This document shows, one piece after another, positions 8,194 to 17,724 of a DNA stretch of 57,633 bases; within the stretch, counting starts at the first letter, position 1, and every line of letters begins with the position of its first letter. The position numbers and the translations under genes are program-made. The notes under the pieces were generated by a model that made no database searches, was not told the origin of the DNA, and saw nothing but the letters and a program-made list of their open reading frames with translations. This DNA comes from Nitrospirota bacterium (GTDB lineage Bacteria > Nitrospirota > Thermodesulfovibrionia > Thermodesulfovibrionales > JdFR-88): positions 1-57,633 of the forward strand of contig JAJYJB010000003.1 in NCBI GenBank assembly GCA_021789735.1, in the 5' to 3' direction.

Positions 8194-9468
8194 CTAAAGT
8201 CTTTCAAGCAGGCACAGGACTTCCATGTGGTAGGTATGGGGGAAGAAATCGACAAGCCTTACGGAGGCCACCCTGTATTTTTCGAGCAATTTTTTTACAT
8301 CCCTGGCAAGGGTCGACGGATTGCATGAGATGTAGAGGAGCCTTTCGGGCTTTATGGCTAGGAGCTTTTTTGCCGCATCCCTGCTCAGTCCGGGCCTCGG
8401 GGGGTCCACTATAGCGGCATCGAAGGGGCCCTTGTGCTGGAACTTCTCGAACGGGGCCTTTATGAACTTCATGTTCTCAATGCCGTTCATCTCAAGGTTC
8501 CTCAGGCCGTCCTTCACCGAAGAGGGGTTTTCCTCAACGGCGGTTATCTTTCCGGCCGCTGCGCTAAGCGGAATGGAAAAATTCCCTCCCCCCGCATAGA
8601 TATCAAGCAGGTCCTTGCCGGAAGACAGGAACTGAGAGAACATTTCATTTACAACGCCAGCGGCCTTCCGGTTAAGCTGCCAGTTGCTCTGAAAAAAACT
8701 GAGCGGAGAGACTGTATATTTAAAACCCATGAGATCGAAAATCAAAAACCCCCGGCCGCTGTAACCGCTTTCGCTTCCGCTGCTGCCGTCGAAAAAGACC
8801 GTCTCGAACCCGGCATCGGCGTATTGCCCTGCCAACGCGGGGTCGAACTCGCAGCCCTTGAGGTATGCCGCCAGGCCAGAGGTTTTTTCTTCTGCGGGCG
8901 TGCCCGTCTCCCCGGGGACATTCGCCCACCCTGAGGTTATGTGTATCTCCTTTGCTCCGGAAGGCGGCATAAGCCTTATCCTCTCCAGAGCTCCGTTTAT
9001 GGGGCCATCCAGCAGCGGACAGCTGCCAACGGGCACAACGTCCCTTGTCCCCTCCCTGTAAAAACCCATCGCCAGGCCTTCTTCCCGGGCCTGCACCTTG
9101 AACTGGGCGCGATGGCGATACCCCAGGTCATTGCCCGTAAGAGGCGCCTCGGGCTCAATATCCAAGCCGGAAATGCGTCGCAGGGAATCTTTTATAATGG
9201 CGTTTTTCATGGAGACCTGCTCCACGTATGCTATATGCTGCAGGTGACAGCCGCCGCACTCTCCGAAGTGGCCGCAGAAGGGCTCCACCCTGTGGGGGGA
9301 CGGCTCCAGCACCTCCTGGGTGAACGCGACGCTGTAGTCCTTCTTTTTTTCCACGGTCCTGGCAAGCACCGTTTCTCCGGGAAGCGCGCCCTTTACGAAC
9401 ACTATCCCTTCGTTTCTGGCTATTACATATCCCCCGTAAACCGGGGCTTCGGCCTTTAATCTGATCAT
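8194..9468 (-). CDS. rlmD: 23S rRNA (uracil-5-)-methyltransferase, RlmD/RumA family
   Basis: This is a class I SAM enzyme forming 5-methyluridine in RNA. It has an N-terminal TRAM-like domain and an iron-sulfur cluster site CGHFGECGGC, completed by a later Cys. The SAM site is DIYAGGGNFSIPLS, DPPRPGL matches motif IV, and SCNPSTLARD carries the nucleophilic Cys near the C-terminus. I place the start at the ATG overlapping the receiver-gene stop (ATGA), giving 424 residues. An upstream in-frame extension to 9546 would lie wholly inside the receiver gene. The exact target uridine cannot be read from sequence. Confidence 0.92.
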   Translation of the reverse strand: MIRLKAEAPVYGGYVIARNEGIVFVKGALPGETVLARTVEKKKDYSVAFTQEVLEPSPHRVEPFCGHFGECGGCHLQHIAYVEQVSMKNAIIKDSLRRISGLDIEPEAPLTGNDLGYRHRAQFKVQAREEGLAMGFYREGTRDVVPVGSCPLLDGPINGALERIRLMPPSGAKEIHITSGWANVPGETGTPAEEKTSGLAAYLKGCEFDPALAGQYADAGFETVFFDGSSGSESGYSGRGFLIFDLMGFKYTVSPLSFFQSNWQLNRKAAGVVNEMFSQFLSSGKDLLDIYAGGGNFSIPLSAAAGKITAVEENPSSVKDGLRNLEMNGIENMKFIKAPFEKFQHKGPFDAAIVDPPRPGLSRDAAKKLLAIKPERLLYISCNPSTLARDVKKLLEKYRVASVRLVDFFPHTYHMEVLCLLERL

Positions 9469-9812
9469 TTGGCAAGAAGCTCTTTTATCTTTCCCTTGAG
9501 TTCGGTGAGGTCGGCTGACTTCACTATGTACGCCTCGGAGGCCCAAACCGCGAAATCGTCCCTGTAGTCATAGGCCGTGGACATTATTATCGGCACTCTC
9601 GGCCTCATCTCCTTCATCTTCCTTAAAAGCGTGATGCCGTCCATATCCGGTATGAGTATGTCCAGTGTCACCAGGTCCGGGTTTTCCCGCTGAAAGACCT
9701 CGAGCGCCTGTGCTCCTGTCTTTGCTGTCACGATCTCATACCCGTCTTCCTCCAGTTCCTCTTTATAGAGTCTCAGGATATGCTCATCGTCATCGACAAT
9801 CAGTACTTTCAT
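9465..9812 (-). CDS. CheY-like single-domain response regulator
   Basis: The 115-residue protein is a lone receiver domain. It has the acidic pair DDD (residues 7-9), the phosphorylation site at D52 (LVTLDILIPDMDG), the conserved T in MSTAYDY and the Lys in VKSADL. No output domain is present, so it acts by protein contact or phosphotransfer. It begins directly after the stop codon of the large histidine kinase (TAG-ATG), with AAAGGAGG inside the kinase 3' end. It is therefore almost certainly the cognate partner. The next gene, an RNA methyltransferase, overlaps by 4 nt. Confidence 0.93.
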   Translation of the reverse strand: MKVLIVDDDEHILRLYKEELEEDGYEIVTAKTGAQALEVFQRENPDLVTLDILIPDMDGITLLRKMKEMRPRVPIIMSTAYDYRDDFAVWASEAYIVKSADLTELKGKIKELLAK

Positions 9813-12800
9813 CTATCCCTCCTTTCTTATGGGTAAGTATATCTTAAACCCTGTGCCCCCATCCGGCCAATTGCTTTTTACAAGTATCCTGCCCCCGTGC
9901 TCCTCCACTATCCTTTTTGAAATGGCCAGCCCGAGCCCGGTCCCCATCGGCTTGGTCGTGAAAAACGGGTCGAATATCCTCTTCAGGTCTTCCTTCCTGA
10001 TGCCGCACCCGGTGTCGCGCACCTCAATGACCGCCTCGCCGTTTTCGGCATACGCGCTCACTGAAATGAGGCCCCGCTCAGTGGACTGGTTGGCGTTGGC
10101 CAGGACATTGTAAAGGGCCTCCTTCATCCGGTTGGGGTCTATGAACGCCTCTATCGGCTCAAAAAAACTCTTGACGGTATTGCCCTTCTCGATGACCTCC
10201 GGCTCAAGCAGGTTGATTATGCCGGAGAGCAGCTCGTCCAGGGGAGTGGACTGCCTCGATATCCTGGCCTCCCGGACAAAACCAAGTATCTCCTTCAATA
10301 TCTGCTCCAGCCTGTCAACCTCCACCGATATGATGGAGGCATATTCCTTGAGCGAGCCGTCCAGTTTCTTTTCAAGCCTCTTTGCAAAGCCTCCCACTGA
10401 CACCATCGGGTTTCTTATCTCGTGCGCCACCTTGGCCGCAACCTCTCCGAGAGCGGCCATCCTCTCGGCGGACTGCAGCCGGTCCTGCAGCTCTTTCATC
10501 TCAGTGATGTCCCTTACGACGTGCACAACGCCGCTGAAATTGCCGTCGACGTCAAAGAGCGGCGACGTGGAGGAAAGGAAGGTGCCCTTCAGGCACGGGT
10601 CCTCGTATTCCTGGATGTTGGCATTTCTGCTTGATATGGTCCTGGCGTGGGGACAGGACGGGAACGGCTCCTGCGTCCCATGGAATATCTCATAGCATTT
10701 CCTGCCGATCACCTCGTCAAGGCTTTTGCCGACACGCTTTAAGACCGCCTCGTTAGCTTTTTTAAGATTATAGTCCTTGTCCGTCAGGTAGACCATGTCG
10801 GAAATGGAGCGGAAGATGTTCTCCAGCTCCGCTTCGGCCATCGAGATGCCCTCAAATAGCCTCGCGTTCTCGATGGCGGAGGCCATCTGGTTTGAGAACG
10901 CGTTCAAAAACTTCATGTCATCTTCGCTTATGGGGTGCCCATTGTACAGGTTGTCCACCCATAAAACCCCTATCACCATGTTCCTGGACACGATAGGCAC
11001 AGCGGCGTAGGCGGCCGAGCCGAGGACATCCATGATGGCCCGGTCGGCGGAAGGGTCGGACCTCGCGTCGGTGACGTTGAAAGGCCTTTTTTCGGTCACG
11101 GACCTGGCCATCGCGGTCCCGGAGTCCAGGCTTATATGCACGCTCTTGGCCGTCCTGTCGAATGCGGACTCCCCGCCGGCGTGCGCCTCCTCTATTTCCG
11201 TCAGGACATCGTGCAGCGTGCTGTGGCCCAGGGAAAGCCGCCGCCAGATGGCGCCTGCCTCATCGGGTGAGGCGGGGCCGACGCCCATCGCCCCTTTCAG
11301 GACATTCGCGGGCCCGTCCACCCAGAAAAGGATGGCGCGGTTGAAGCCCAGGCCGTCGCCCATTGTGACAGCTGTCAGTATCATCCGCAGCAGCCTGTTT
11401 AAGTCCAGGGTGCCCCTCATCGCGGAGCCTATGAACACGAGCCTGGAGAGCTCCTGGTTCCTTCTTATGAGCTCCCTTTCCGTTTCCTTCTTTTTTGTGA
11501 TCTCCTGCGATATCCCGCTTATTCCTATGACCTCTCCGGTGGCGTCCTTTATCGGCGAGAGCGTAAGGTTCACCTCTATCGTCCTGCCGTCCCTGGTGCG
11601 CCTGAAGGTCTCCGCCTTTATCACGTCCCCCTGCTTTATCCTTTCCATGTAGGACATTTCCTGCTCTATAGCCGTCTCGGGGACGAACGGAAGGAACTTG
11701 CCCACGATCTCCTGCTCACTGTAGCCGTAAATTTCCTCAGCCGCACGGTTCCAGGAGATTATGTTGCCGGCCAGGTCCGTGGTGACAATGGCATCTGCGG
11801 AGTTGTTGATCAGGCTTTCCAGATATTCCTTTGTCTGTGCGACCTCACGGTAGAGCCCCATTATCTCTTCCTGGTAAAGGACCCTGTCCGTTATGTCCTG
11901 GATGAACACGACCGCACCGCCTATATGGCCCTCCTCGCCCTTGACCGGATATGCGGTAAGCTCGGCATAGTTCAGACCGTTTGACTGCGTGATGGAGCTT
12001 ATGTCGCCGGTGTCAAAAGTGGCCCGCGCTGCGCAGTGGGGGCAAATGCCCCCTTTCGGATGGAAAACGTCCTTAGCGTTTTTGCCCACGATGGCGTCCA
12101 TGGGAAAGTCCACCCAGCGCTCCACATACCGGTTTGCGGCCAGTATCCGATAGTCGGAGTCCAGGGAGACTATGCCTCCCTGCACGGTGTCAAAAAGCAG
12201 GTCCAGCCTCCTGTTGGCCTCGATTATCTCCTGCCTTCTGTTTGCGTCCTCAGCCTCCATCCGTGCTTTTTCGATGGTGATGGCCGAAAGCGAGGCAAAT
12301 CCCTCGGCCATGTTGAGGTCGTCCAGGTCAAAGGGTTTTGGCGCGCCGCTTGGGCCTGTCTTGTCGTAAATGCCGAGCGTGCCGATTATCCTCTTGCCGA
12401 CCCTCAATGGCACGCATATGGCGGATTTTGCGCTTATCATACTTGGCCTGAGGCCCTCGGGCAGCTTTCCCACGTCCTCGACAAAAAGTGACCTGCCTTC
12501 CTTCACCACCCACCCGGCAATGCCGTCTCCGACCTTGAGCCCGTTTTCGGCCTTTTCGCCATCAGCTATGCCGTAAGCGGACCTGACGTTGAGCTCATCG
12601 CCCTCCAGTATCCGGATGATGCATATCCTCGCGCCGCTCAGTTTCGCTATCTGGCTGGAGATCGTGCCCAGAAGCTCCACAGGGTCGTGCATGGAGGTAA
12701 GGAGCCTGCTCAAGTCATACGTTGCGCTCAACTGCTTCAGGTGTTTCCGGGTAGTGGAGTAAAGCTCCGAGTTCCTCACCACCACTCCTATCGTGTGGGC

Positions 12801-13991
12801 AAGGATCATCCCGGTGTTCTTCTCGTCAGGGCCAAAAAAACCGCCCTCCGCGCCCCTGCCAAGCACTAAAAGCCCCTTGCACACGTTGTCCCTCAGGATA
12901 GGCGTCACGAGCATGGAGTGGCAGTGGCCGCATATCCGGGCGTCCCCGGGGGCGGTCTGGCCCTCTATGAACACCGGCGCCATTGTGGCCATGGCAGTGG
13001 CCGGGATGTAGGAGTCCAGCGGCAGGGAACCAGCGGTGATGCCGTCTTTGGTGTTGGCTGCCTCCATAACGAAAGCCTTCAGTTCGGGATACAAAAGATA
13101 GACGGCGCAAACCTCCGTCCCCATCTTCCTGGAAACCGTATCCACTATCAGGCCAAGCGCCTCTTTGAGCTCCGGGGTAAGGCCGGCGATTCTTGCCACC
13201 TCAAGCAGCAGCTCGGTCTCTTTCAGCCTGTCGGCAAGCTTGTTGTTTGAATCCTCAAGGCGCTCAACCATCCTGTTGAACCCTGCCGCTATCTGGCCGA
13301 ACTCGTCCTTCCTTCCGGAAGGTATCCTCCAGGAAAGGTCTCCCTCGGCCACCTTTTCGGTGGCCTCCAGTATCCCGCTGAACGGATGGCTGAGCATCCT
13401 GCGCATGAAAAGCGCAAGGAAAATAAATGCCAGGGACACAAACGAGACCAGAAGGACAAGATACCCTGTCATCGTCCTCCTGATCTGCTCCCCCAACGCC
13501 GCGAAACCGGCCATGGAAGAGATCGACTGATTGGAGAGCGAGTCCATGGCGCCGAAAATGCGGTCCTTCGATATCTCAAGGGCCATGAGCTCCCTTTGCG
13601 CCTCCGCGTTTCCGGCCGGGCGGGCAATGCCTGTTATTCTGCCCGCCTGACGCTTTGCCATGGCCACCTCTTCACTGAGCGCGCGCAAGCTGGCCGCATC
13701 GCCCGTGCCGTTTTCGATGCCATTTAAGCCGGCATCGACCTCCGGCAGGCTTTTTCTGTATTGACTGAGGTACCTGGCCTCCCCGGTGCTCGCCCATCCG
13801 GAAGCGCCGTCCACGAGGTCCTTGACCGCACCGCGCATGCCTATATACTGCCTGTTGAGGTCGATCTGCTGGGTGGTAAGCGAAAGGTTCCTGTTCAGGT
13901 TGGAGAATATGTACAGGGCTCCCATCCCTAATATGGCCGCCGCGGCCATGAAGGCGAACATGAACAGAATAAGCTTAAGCCTGATGCTCAT
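9813..13991 (-). CDS. multi-sensor hybrid-less histidine kinase (HAMP-GAF-PAS)
   Basis: This 1,392-residue membrane kinase has TM1 at about 8-30, a long extracytoplasmic helical region, TM2 near 172-192 and a HAMP domain. The order after that is GAF, GAF, PAS, PAS, GAF, PAS, HisKA and HATPase. The phospho-accepting histidine lies in VAHEIRNPM. The ATP domain has NANQSTERG (N box), DTGCGIR (G1), FDPFFTTK (F box) and GTGLGLAISK (G2). The first and third PAS domains contain cysteine pairs (GGICPHCAA; CYEIFHG...SCPH), which may bind metal or sense redox. No receiver is fused; the separate receiver follows at once. It lies 2 nt after glgA, suggesting one transcript. The input signal is unknown. 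Confidence 0.93.
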   Translation of the reverse strand: MSIRLKLILFMFAFMAAAAILGMGALYIFSNLNRNLSLTTQQIDLNRQYIGMRGAVKDLVDGASGWASTGEARYLSQYRKSLPEVDAGLNGIENGTGDAASLRALSEEVAMAKRQAGRITGIARPAGNAEAQRELMALEISKDRIFGAMDSLSNQSISSMAGFAALGEQIRRTMTGYLVLLVSFVSLAFIFLALFMRRMLSHPFSGILEATEKVAEGDLSWRIPSGRKDEFGQIAAGFNRMVERLEDSNNKLADRLKETELLLEVARIAGLTPELKEALGLIVDTVSRKMGTEVCAVYLLYPELKAFVMEAANTKDGITAGSLPLDSYIPATAMATMAPVFIEGQTAPGDARICGHCHSMLVTPILRDNVCKGLLVLGRGAEGGFFGPDEKNTGMILAHTIGVVVRNSELYSTTRKHLKQLSATYDLSRLLTSMHDPVELLGTISSQIAKLSGARICIIRILEGDELNVRSAYGIADGEKAENGLKVGDGIAGWVVKEGRSLFVEDVGKLPEGLRPSMISAKSAICVPLRVGKRIIGTLGIYDKTGPSGAPKPFDLDDLNMAEGFASLSAITIEKARMEAEDANRRQEIIEANRRLDLLFDTVQGGIVSLDSDYRILAANRYVERWVDFPMDAIVGKNAKDVFHPKGGICPHCAARATFDTGDISSITQSNGLNYAELTAYPVKGEEGHIGGAVVFIQDITDRVLYQEEIMGLYREVAQTKEYLESLINNSADAIVTTDLAGNIISWNRAAEEIYGYSEQEIVGKFLPFVPETAIEQEMSYMERIKQGDVIKAETFRRTRDGRTIEVNLTLSPIKDATGEVIGISGISQEITKKKETERELIRRNQELSRLVFIGSAMRGTLDLNRLLRMILTAVTMGDGLGFNRAILFWVDGPANVLKGAMGVGPASPDEAGAIWRRLSLGHSTLHDVLTEIEEAHAGGESAFDRTAKSVHISLDSGTAMARSVTEKRPFNVTDARSDPSADRAIMDVLGSAAYAAVPIVSRNMVIGVLWVDNLYNGHPISEDDMKFLNAFSNQMASAIENARLFEGISMAEAELENIFRSISDMVYLTDKDYNLKKANEAVLKRVGKSLDEVIGRKCYEIFHGTQEPFPSCPHARTISSRNANIQEYEDPCLKGTFLSSTSPLFDVDGNFSGVVHVVRDITEMKELQDRLQSAERMAALGEVAAKVAHEIRNPMVSVGGFAKRLEKKLDGSLKEYASIISVEVDRLEQILKEILGFVREARISRQSTPLDELLSGIINLLEPEVIEKGNTVKSFFEPIEAFIDPNRMKEALYNVLANANQSTERGLISVSAYAENGEAVIEVRDTGCGIRKEDLKRIFDPFFTTKPMGTGLGLAISKRIVEEHGGRILVKSNWPDGGTGFKIYLPIRKEG

Positions 13992-13993
13992 GA

Positions 13994-15451
13994 CTATAAA
14001 CCGGCAACGCCGGCATAAAGCTCTTTATACATGGAAGCGGACCTTTTCCAGGAGAAGTCCTCTGCCATGGTCTGCTTCAAAAGGGCCCGCCAGCAATCGG
14101 CCCTCTGGTATGCGCACAGGGCGTACCAGAGGGCCTGCCTGAAGGACAACGGGTCGTCAGCGGTATGGAGGAAGCCCGTGCCTTTCCCGCTCACCGGGTG
14201 ATAGTTCCGCACCGTATCAGTTATGCCTCCCGTATCGGCGGCCACCGGAGGGGTGCCGTAGCGGAGGGCTATCATCTGCCCAAGCCCGCAGGGCTCGTAT
14301 CTGGAGGGCATGAGAAAAATGTCCGAGCCGGCATATACGAGGTGGGCAAAATCCTCCTCATATCCTATCCTCGCATGGACACGGCCGGCGTGCCGGCCGA
14401 CAAGCGCCAGCAGGTCCTCCTGGTAAACCGCATCGCCTTTCCCAAGGAAAAGGAGGTTCACGCCCTCGGAAACGATCTCCTCCGCGGCCGCGAAAACCAA
14501 GTCCACACCTTTCTGGCGTGAAAGCCTGCCAACAAACGATACAAGCGGCGCGCCAGGGTCATCGAAGCCGCCTTCGCGGGCCAGCTCCGCCTTGCAGACG
14601 CCCTTGCCTTCCATAAAGCTCCTCCGGTTGTAGGTCCCTGGCAAATGCCCGTCCCTGTTAGGGTCCCAGACGCAGTTGTCTATCCCGTTCAGGATACCCA
14701 TGAGCGCGCCGTTTTTTTCCCGGAGGACGCCATCCAGGCCGAAACCGTGCTCTTCGGTCTGTATCTGGCGCGCATAGGTCGGGCTCACCGTGGTGACCAT
14801 GTCCGCCCCGATGATGCCCGCTTTCAAAAAATTTATCTTCCCGTAAAACTCAACCCCTTTAGGCGTGAAGACATCCGCCGGCAGCCCGGCAAGGGTATGG
14901 ACGTCGCGGCTGAAGACGCCCTGGTACCCCATGTTGTGGATAGTAAAGACGCTCTTTGTCCCGCCGAAAAAGGAAAAGGGGAAGGAGCCGCTGCCGTAAA
15001 ACTTCCTGAGGAAAAGGGGTATAAGGCCCGTCTGCCAGTCGTGGCAATGTATCACGTCAGGCCTGAAGTCCAGGAGCCTTGCCGCCTCAAACACCGCGCG
15101 GGAGAAAAAAATGAACCTCTGGGCGTTGTCAGGGTAATCGCCGGAAGGCGTGCCATAGAGCTCCGGCCTGTCATAAAACCTGTCGCACCCGATAAAAACG
15201 GTGCTTGGGTTCCTGCTTTTGCCGTCCCGGTAGAGGCGGCCTGAGATGCGTTCGCCACCGATCTCCACCACAAAGGACTTGCCAAGGTCCTCCGCGGTGA
15301 CGCGCTCCTTCACCGTTTTATAAAAAGGCATGAGCAGCAGCACATTTATCTTAAGCCGGGAAAGCTCTTTTGCGAGAGTTCCGGCCATATCGGCCAGCCC
15401 GCCTGTCTTGGCATATGGAAATGCCTCAGGCGCGGCCATTATAACGTTCAT
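13994..15451 (-). CDS. glgA: glycogen synthase (ADP-glucose type, GT5)
   Basis: GlgA transfers glucose from ADP-glucose to a growing alpha-1,4-glucan. The 485-residue length is normal for GT5. The N-terminus has the diagnostic KTGGLADMAGTL, followed by HCHDWQTGLIPLFL and FTIHNMGYQGVF. The C-terminal Rossmann domain has FVGRLSRQKGVD and LMPSRYEPCGLGQMIALRYG, whose Glu is the retaining-type catalytic residue. A G-rich sequence lies about 13 nt before the ATG, with GGGTTA nearer. GalT is upstream on the same strand with a 36-nt gap, so galactose, glucose-1-phosphate and glycogen steps may be co-expressed. Confidence 0.95.
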   Translation of the reverse strand: MNVIMAAPEAFPYAKTGGLADMAGTLAKELSRLKINVLLLMPFYKTVKERVTAEDLGKSFVVEIGGERISGRLYRDGKSRNPSTVFIGCDRFYDRPELYGTPSGDYPDNAQRFIFFSRAVFEAARLLDFRPDVIHCHDWQTGLIPLFLRKFYGSGSFPFSFFGGTKSVFTIHNMGYQGVFSRDVHTLAGLPADVFTPKGVEFYGKINFLKAGIIGADMVTTVSPTYARQIQTEEHGFGLDGVLREKNGALMGILNGIDNCVWDPNRDGHLPGTYNRRSFMEGKGVCKAELAREGGFDDPGAPLVSFVGRLSRQKGVDLVFAAAEEIVSEGVNLLFLGKGDAVYQEDLLALVGRHAGRVHARIGYEEDFAHLVYAGSDIFLMPSRYEPCGLGQMIALRYGTPPVAADTGGITDTVRNYHPVSGKGTGFLHTADDPLSFRQALWYALCAYQRADCWRALLKQTMAEDFSWKRSASMYKELYAGVAGL

Positions 15452-15487
15452 TAACCCAGAGTGCCCCCCTTATGGAATCCGGTCAAA

Positions 15488-16480
15488 TCAAAAAGTACCT
15501 CTCATAAAACTGGCAGCCTCCTCGGGAGGCGTCGGGTTTATGTAAATTCCGGAGCCCCACTCGAAACCCGCGAACTTGGTCAGCTTGGGCATTATCTCTA
15601 TATGCCAGTGGAAGTATTCGCTCTGCTCCTCGGAGAAAGGCGCGGTATGGATAATGTAATTGTAAGGGGGCGATTCGAGAAGGGAATCGAATTGCTTAAG
15701 TATCCTCTGGAGCATCTCCGCCAGGGCCTTGAAGCTCTTCTGGCGGGGCCCGAACGCCGCCTCGTGGGCCTTGGGCAGTATCCAGGTCTCAAAGGGGGAC
15801 CTGGGCGCAAAAGGAGACAGCGCCACATAGTCCTCGTTTTCAGCTATGACCCTTTTTCCGTCCGACAGCTCCTGGTAGATTATGTCGCAGAATATGCACC
15901 GCTCCTTCATATCGTAATGGTTCCTGGCCCCCTGAAGCTCGTCCTTCACGGTGCGGGGCACTATGGGCAGCCCGATGATCTGGGAATGGCTGTGCTCCAG
16001 GGAGGCTCCGGCCGCCTCCCCTTCGTTCTTGAAGATAAGGACATATTTTATCCTCGGGTCGTTCTTGAGCTCGGTAAGCCGGATGAAATAGGCCCACAGG
16101 GTGTCCTCCACGGACTTTTCAGGCATTGTGGAAAGCGAGAGGAAGTGGTCAGGGTTTTCCACTATGACCTCATGCACCCCTATGCCTCCCATCTTGTCGA
16201 ACATGCCCTCGCCGCTCTTTGTTATCTTGCCTCCAGGTTCGAGGGCAGGAAATTTGTTTGGCATCACCCTCAAGGTCCAACCGGGCCCGTTCGATTCGCC
16301 GCCCTCCGGCCTGAACGCAACTATCTCTGCCGGGGTAGTGTACTCGTTGCCGGGACAAAAAGGGCAAAACCCGCCCTTCTTTTTATGGATCACGGGGGAG
16401 AAATCCTTTGGCCTTTTTCCCCTCTCAACCGAGATTATCACCCATCTTCCCAATATAGGGTCTTTTCGAAGTTCAGGCAC
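15488..16480 (-). CDS. galT: galactose-1-phosphate uridylyltransferase
   Basis: GalT exchanges UMP between UDP-glucose and galactose 1-phosphate (Leloir pathway). The N-terminus has DPILGRWVIIS and the zinc-type CPFC motif. The HIT-like active site is HSHSQIIG, with the nucleophilic His in the HxH pair, and a second CIFC motif follows. At 330 residues it is the short bacterial form. I prefer the GTG at 16480, because AGGAGG lies 5 nt before it; a TTG one codon upstream is too close. Some relatives with this architecture act on other sugar phosphates or as ADP-glucose phosphorylases, which would fit the adjacent glgA. Confidence 0.88.
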   Translation of the reverse strand: MPELRKDPILGRWVIISVERGKRPKDFSPVIHKKKGGFCPFCPGNEYTTPAEIVAFRPEGGESNGPGWTLRVMPNKFPALEPGGKITKSGEGMFDKMGGIGVHEVIVENPDHFLSLSTMPEKSVEDTLWAYFIRLTELKNDPRIKYVLIFKNEGEAAGASLEHSHSQIIGLPIVPRTVKDELQGARNHYDMKERCIFCDIIYQELSDGKRVIAENEDYVALSPFAPRSPFETWILPKAHEAAFGPRQKSFKALAEMLQRILKQFDSLLESPPYNYIIHTAPFSEEQSEYFHWHIEIMPKLTKFAGFEWGSGIYINPTPPEEAASFMRGTF

Positions 16481-16545
16481 CAAGACCTCCTGTCCAGAAG
16501 GAAAATACGCAAAAGATTATGTTTTTTTTATTATACTAGAAAATT

Positions 16546-17589
16546 ATAAAACCAACATTTCTGCATAGGACGGTCAACGGCCCATTCGAGGATCCCTGCG
16601 TCTATGTCCGGCTCCTTAGGGAAAAAAGGGCCATCCTTTTTGACCTTGGCACGCTGAACGGACTGCCCGCAGGCCTTATCTCCAAAGTTACGGACGTGTT
16701 CGTCACCCATACCCATATCGACCATTTCATAGGGTTTGACCACCTCTTAAGGAACATGCTTGGAAGCAATACTCCCCTCAGGGTATTCGGCCCTTCGAAT
16801 ATCATAGAGTGCGTGGCGGGCAAGCTGAAAGGATACGCATGGAACCTGATCAGCAATTACCCTCTGAGCATAGAGACGTACGGCATTGACGAGGACATGA
16901 TAAGGCGCGTGGACTTTCCGGCAAAAGAGAGGTTCGGGCCCGTGGAGCATCCGCCGGTTAAAAAGCCCGCTGATGGCGTTGTTTTAAAAAACGATTATTT
17001 CAGGGTAAAAGCTGCCGTCCTTGAGCACGACATAGAATCCATCGGCTGGAGCCTGGAGGAAGACTTTCACATCAATATAGACAAGTCCCGGCTTGCAGCC
17101 ATGGGACTGGAGCCCGGCCCGTGGCTTACGGAATTCAAAAAGAGGGTCCGGGCCGGATGGCCGGGGGACTCCGTCTTTACGTTTTCCGCAGGGCCCGGCA
17201 GGATGGAAATGGAGCTTGGAGAGCTCAAAAAAAGGATCGCCACGATAACCCGGGGCCAGAAAGTCTCCTATGTCATGGATTCCTCTCCGACCCCTGAGAA
17301 CATACGGAAGATAACCGCGCTTGCGGCCGGTTCGGACACCCTTTACCTTGAGGCATATTTCCTTGACGAGGACATGGAAAGGGCAAGGCAGAGAAACCAT
17401 CTGACAGCAGGCCTGGCCGGCAACATCGCCAGAAATGCGGGCGTCAAGAACCTTCACATCATGCACTATTCCCCAAAATACAGTCACCAGGCTGAAGCCA
17501 TTGCCCGGGAAGCGTCGGAAGCCTTCGGCGCCAGGGTCCATGAAGCATCCCCATATGTTGCAAATTCCGGCCTTGATGATAGAATCTGA
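16546..17589 (+). CDS. RNase Z-like metallo-beta-lactamase hydrolase, non-standard start
   Basis: The protein has the metallo-beta-lactamase zinc motif THTHIDH, then VLEHDIESIGW, YVMDSSPTP and HYSPKY near the C-terminus, as in RNase Z-type proteins that process tRNA 3' ends or related substrates. The frame is open from 16540. The residues KPTFLHRTVNGPFEDP, YVRLLREKRAILFDLG and on to the zinc motif read like the family N-terminus. That stretch contains no ATG, GTG or TTG before a GTG at 16696, which would begin just before the zinc motif and lose the first strands. I therefore place the start provisionally at ATA 16546 (MKPTF-like); ATT at 16543 and CTG at 16561 are alternatives. There is no Shine-Dalgarno sequence. 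TATACT at 16532-16537 is suitably placed for a leaderless transcript. Confidence 0.7.
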   Translation: MKPTFLHRTVNGPFEDPCVYVRLLREKRAILFDLGTLNGLPAGLISKVTDVFVTHTHIDHFIGFDHLLRNMLGSNTPLRVFGPSNIIECVAGKLKGYAWNLISNYPLSIETYGIDEDMIRRVDFPAKERFGPVEHPPVKKPADGVVLKNDYFRVKAAVLEHDIESIGWSLEEDFHINIDKSRLAAMGLEPGPWLTEFKKRVRAGWPGDSVFTFSAGPGRMEMELGELKKRIATITRGQKVSYVMDSSPTPENIRKITALAAGSDTLYLEAYFLDEDMERARQRNHLTAGLAGNIARNAGVKNLHIMHYSPKYSHQAEAIAREASEAFGARVHEASPYVANSGLDDRI

Positions 17590-17724
17590 GCTGTAAAAAA
17601 GAAAACCGCAGCCGGTCCTGCCCTAACGGTCTGCCTTGCATTTAACTCAAAAGAAAGTCCGCCCGGGAAATAAAAAATGGACTTTTTTATTTTAAAAATC
17701 TTTAAAAGACAGGAGGATTTTTTT

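Noticed and set aside
8194..9546. Longer start for the RNA methyltransferase at 9546
   Set aside because: The extra residues lie wholly inside the receiver gene, while an ATGA overlap gives a normal N-terminus.
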